From positions 124,001-188,000 of the forward strand of contig NZ_VAJM01000001.1 of assembly GCF_005771675.1 (NCBI RefSeq): a stretch of 64,000 nucleotides of DNA, written 5' to 3'. The position numbers were made by a program, and so were the translations under genes. The notes below the pieces were generated by a model. That model saw only the letters and a list, made by a program, of their open reading frames with translations. It made no database searches and had not been told where the DNA came from. This DNA comes from Hymenobacter jeollabukensis. Lineage in GTDB: Bacteria > Bacteroidota > Bacteroidia > Cytophagales > Hymenobacteraceae. Positions within the stretch are counted from its first letter, which is position 1. Every line of letters starts with the position of its first letter. Below, piece by piece: positions 63,164 to 64,000 of the stretch.

Positions 63164-63619
63164 TCAAGCCATTCCCGCCGTTGAGGCCGGATCGGCGCGG
63201 GCAAAATACGGTCCAAAACCAGCCTCATGGGTCTGGCAGAAAACCCAATTCAGAGTGGGCTGCGTCACGTACACGTCGCGGCCTTCAGGTGGCCCCTGAC
63301 TGGACAGCTCACGCAGCAGCGGCCAGGGTGGCAGCCGCACGCCCCGACACCGAAAGCCCCAGGCAGCCTGCTCAAAGAACACCAGGAAGGCCCTAACTGG
63401 CTGCGCTTCGTAGTCGGCCACAGCCGGCGCACCCGTAAGGTGCGGATGCAGTCGAAAGCTGAAGCAATGCCACAGAAATGGCTGCTGGCCGCCGCCAAAC
63501 AACTGATGCCAGCGACGCTTCAACTCCTGCAACTCCTGCGGGCCAAATTCTTCTACCGATTCGACAACGGTTTCCAGCAATGCGCGCCACTGCTGCCGGC
63601 CCGGAGTAGCTCCACTCAT
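63164..63619 (-). CDS. hypothetical protein, DUF4275-like C-terminus
   Basis: A 151-residue soluble protein; ATG at 63619 or two codons upstream at 63625. The C-terminal segment LNWVFCQTHEAGFGPYF resembles the THE...GPYF end of DUF4275-type proteins, but I am not sure. It is rich in Trp, Phe and Gln. It precedes the 2H phosphoesterase gene by 13 bp. Function unknown. Confidence 0.7.
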   Translation of the reverse strand: MSGATPGRQQWRALLETVVESVEEFGPQELQELKRRWHQLFGGGQQPFLWHCFSFRLHPHLTGAPAVADYEAQPVRAFLVFFEQAAWGFRCRGVRLPPWPLLRELSSQGPPEGRDVYVTQPTLNWVFCQTHEAGFGPYFARADPASTAGMA

Positions 63620-63644
63620 GTTCACGCTGGTATCATTTAGTCAC

Positions 63645-63672
63645 AAAAAGCCCCGCCAGATGGTGGCGGGGC
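63645..63672 (-). terminator. rho-independent terminator of the M28 gene
   Basis: Perfect 9-bp stem (63650-63658 with 63664-63672) and 5-base loop; on the minus strand it is followed by TTTTTG. Confidence 0.8.
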
Positions 63673-63699
63673 CGTCAGGAGCGCGACTGTGGGACTGAG

Positions 63700-64000
63700 T
63701 TACAGTCCGTACTTGCTCAGCAAATAAATCAGCGAGGCCATGCCGGCGCCGCCCAGCTCCAGCTCGCGGCGGTGCACCTTGTCGAAGGTGTCGGCTGCCG
63801 TGTGGTGAATGTCGAAGTAGCGCTGGGAGTCGCAGTCGTAGCCGATGAGGGCCTGGGCCTGGCCTTTGAGCGGGCCGATGTCGGTGCCGCCGTGGCCGGC
63901 GGCAATGTCGCCGGCGTGGTAGGGCGCCAGCAGGGGGCGCCACTGCTGCAGCTTGGCCACCACGGCGGGGCTGCCCTCCACCCCGAAGCCGCGCGGGGTG
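63700..64000 (-). CDS. M28 family peptidase, C-terminal part (runs off the window)
   Basis: The last ~100 residues of a zinc aminopeptidase of the carboxypeptidase Q type: GHGGTDIGPLKGQ and IHHTAADTFDKVHRREL, with a late metal His in HHTAADT, and the end LIYLLSKYGL. The frame is open to the right edge and begins beyond it (the codon at 63981 is a GTG within the frame, not the start). The zinc ligands of the N-terminal half lie outside the window. A terminator follows the gene. Confidence 0.85.
   Translation of the reverse strand, partial: TPRGFGVEGSPAVVAKLQQWRPLLAPYHAGDIAAGHGGTDIGPLKGQAQALIGYDCDSQRYFDIHHTAADTFDKVHRRELELGGAGMASLIYLLSKYGL

Overview
The window is a GC-rich (roughly two thirds G+C by eye), densely coded stretch of a Bacteroidota chromosome. 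Evidence for the phylum: two type IX secretion C-terminal sorting domains of the usual kind (M64 and M1 peptidases) and one gliding-motility-type C-terminus (38481-40730), Bacteroidota -7 promoter elements (TAnnTTTG) before many starts, almost no Shine-Dalgarno sequences, LytTR/LytS pairs, OMP_b-brl-type receptors, DUF2147 and DUF4920 proteins. The gene mix and GC content fit Cytophagales, most likely Hymenobacter or a close relative; that genus assignment is inference. I saw no rRNA, tRNA, CRISPR array, prophage or transposase.

Layout. 1-8.1 kb: a possible broken gene at the left edge, a hypothetical protein, an enolase-superfamily dehydratase/SDR/MFS set that looks like a sugar-acid catabolic unit, a class B penicillin-binding protein that appears to be a lipoprotein, and an aldo/keto reductase. 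8.1-19.1 kb: a LytTR response regulator/LytS kinase operon divergent from a TonB-receptor-like outer membrane protein, an OmpA protein, a T9SS-secreted M64 peptidase coupled to a lipoprotein, a polysaccharide deacetylase, an O6-alkylguanine methyltransferase, a 45-residue peptide gene and a HELGH secreted protein. 19.2-30.9 kb: an ABC system whose permease is fused to an M1 aminopeptidase, an esterase, an FKBP isomerase, a Kup potassium transporter and an S8 peptidase lipoprotein. 31.2-41.6 kb: M61 and C40 peptidases, a micro-ORF with an exceptional ribosome binding site, two tandem DUF2147 proteins, a T9SS M1 peptidase, a large gliding-type secreted protein and a cytochrome oxidase subunit III. 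41.7-51.8 kb: small coupled proteins, lipoproteins, LigA, rhodanese, a deacetylase, DapA, and an HMG-CoA lyase/CCG-protein operon. 51.9-64 kb: a retropepsin-like protein, an HTH membrane protein, a 21-bp repeat tract, an M23 peptidase, an S8 peptidase, an OmpA/coiled-coil lipoprotein, a PAS histidine kinase, a 2H phosphoesterase and the end of an M28 peptidase.

Themes. The region is rich in exported peptidases (M64, M1 twice, M61, S8 twice, C40, M23, M28 and a HELGH protein), cell-envelope lipoproteins and envelope signalling. Between the genes lie several families of small repeats: a ~110-140 bp family with long terminal inverted repeats (three copies), a ~210 bp family with a covarying central hairpin (two copies, both between convergent genes), a ~185 bp nested palindrome, and 7-10 bp tandem repeats that begin exactly at the stop codons of five genes. 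The least explained items are the 23-codon ORF at 34040-34111, the twelve-unit 21-bp repeat tract at 53842-54093, and these repeat families.
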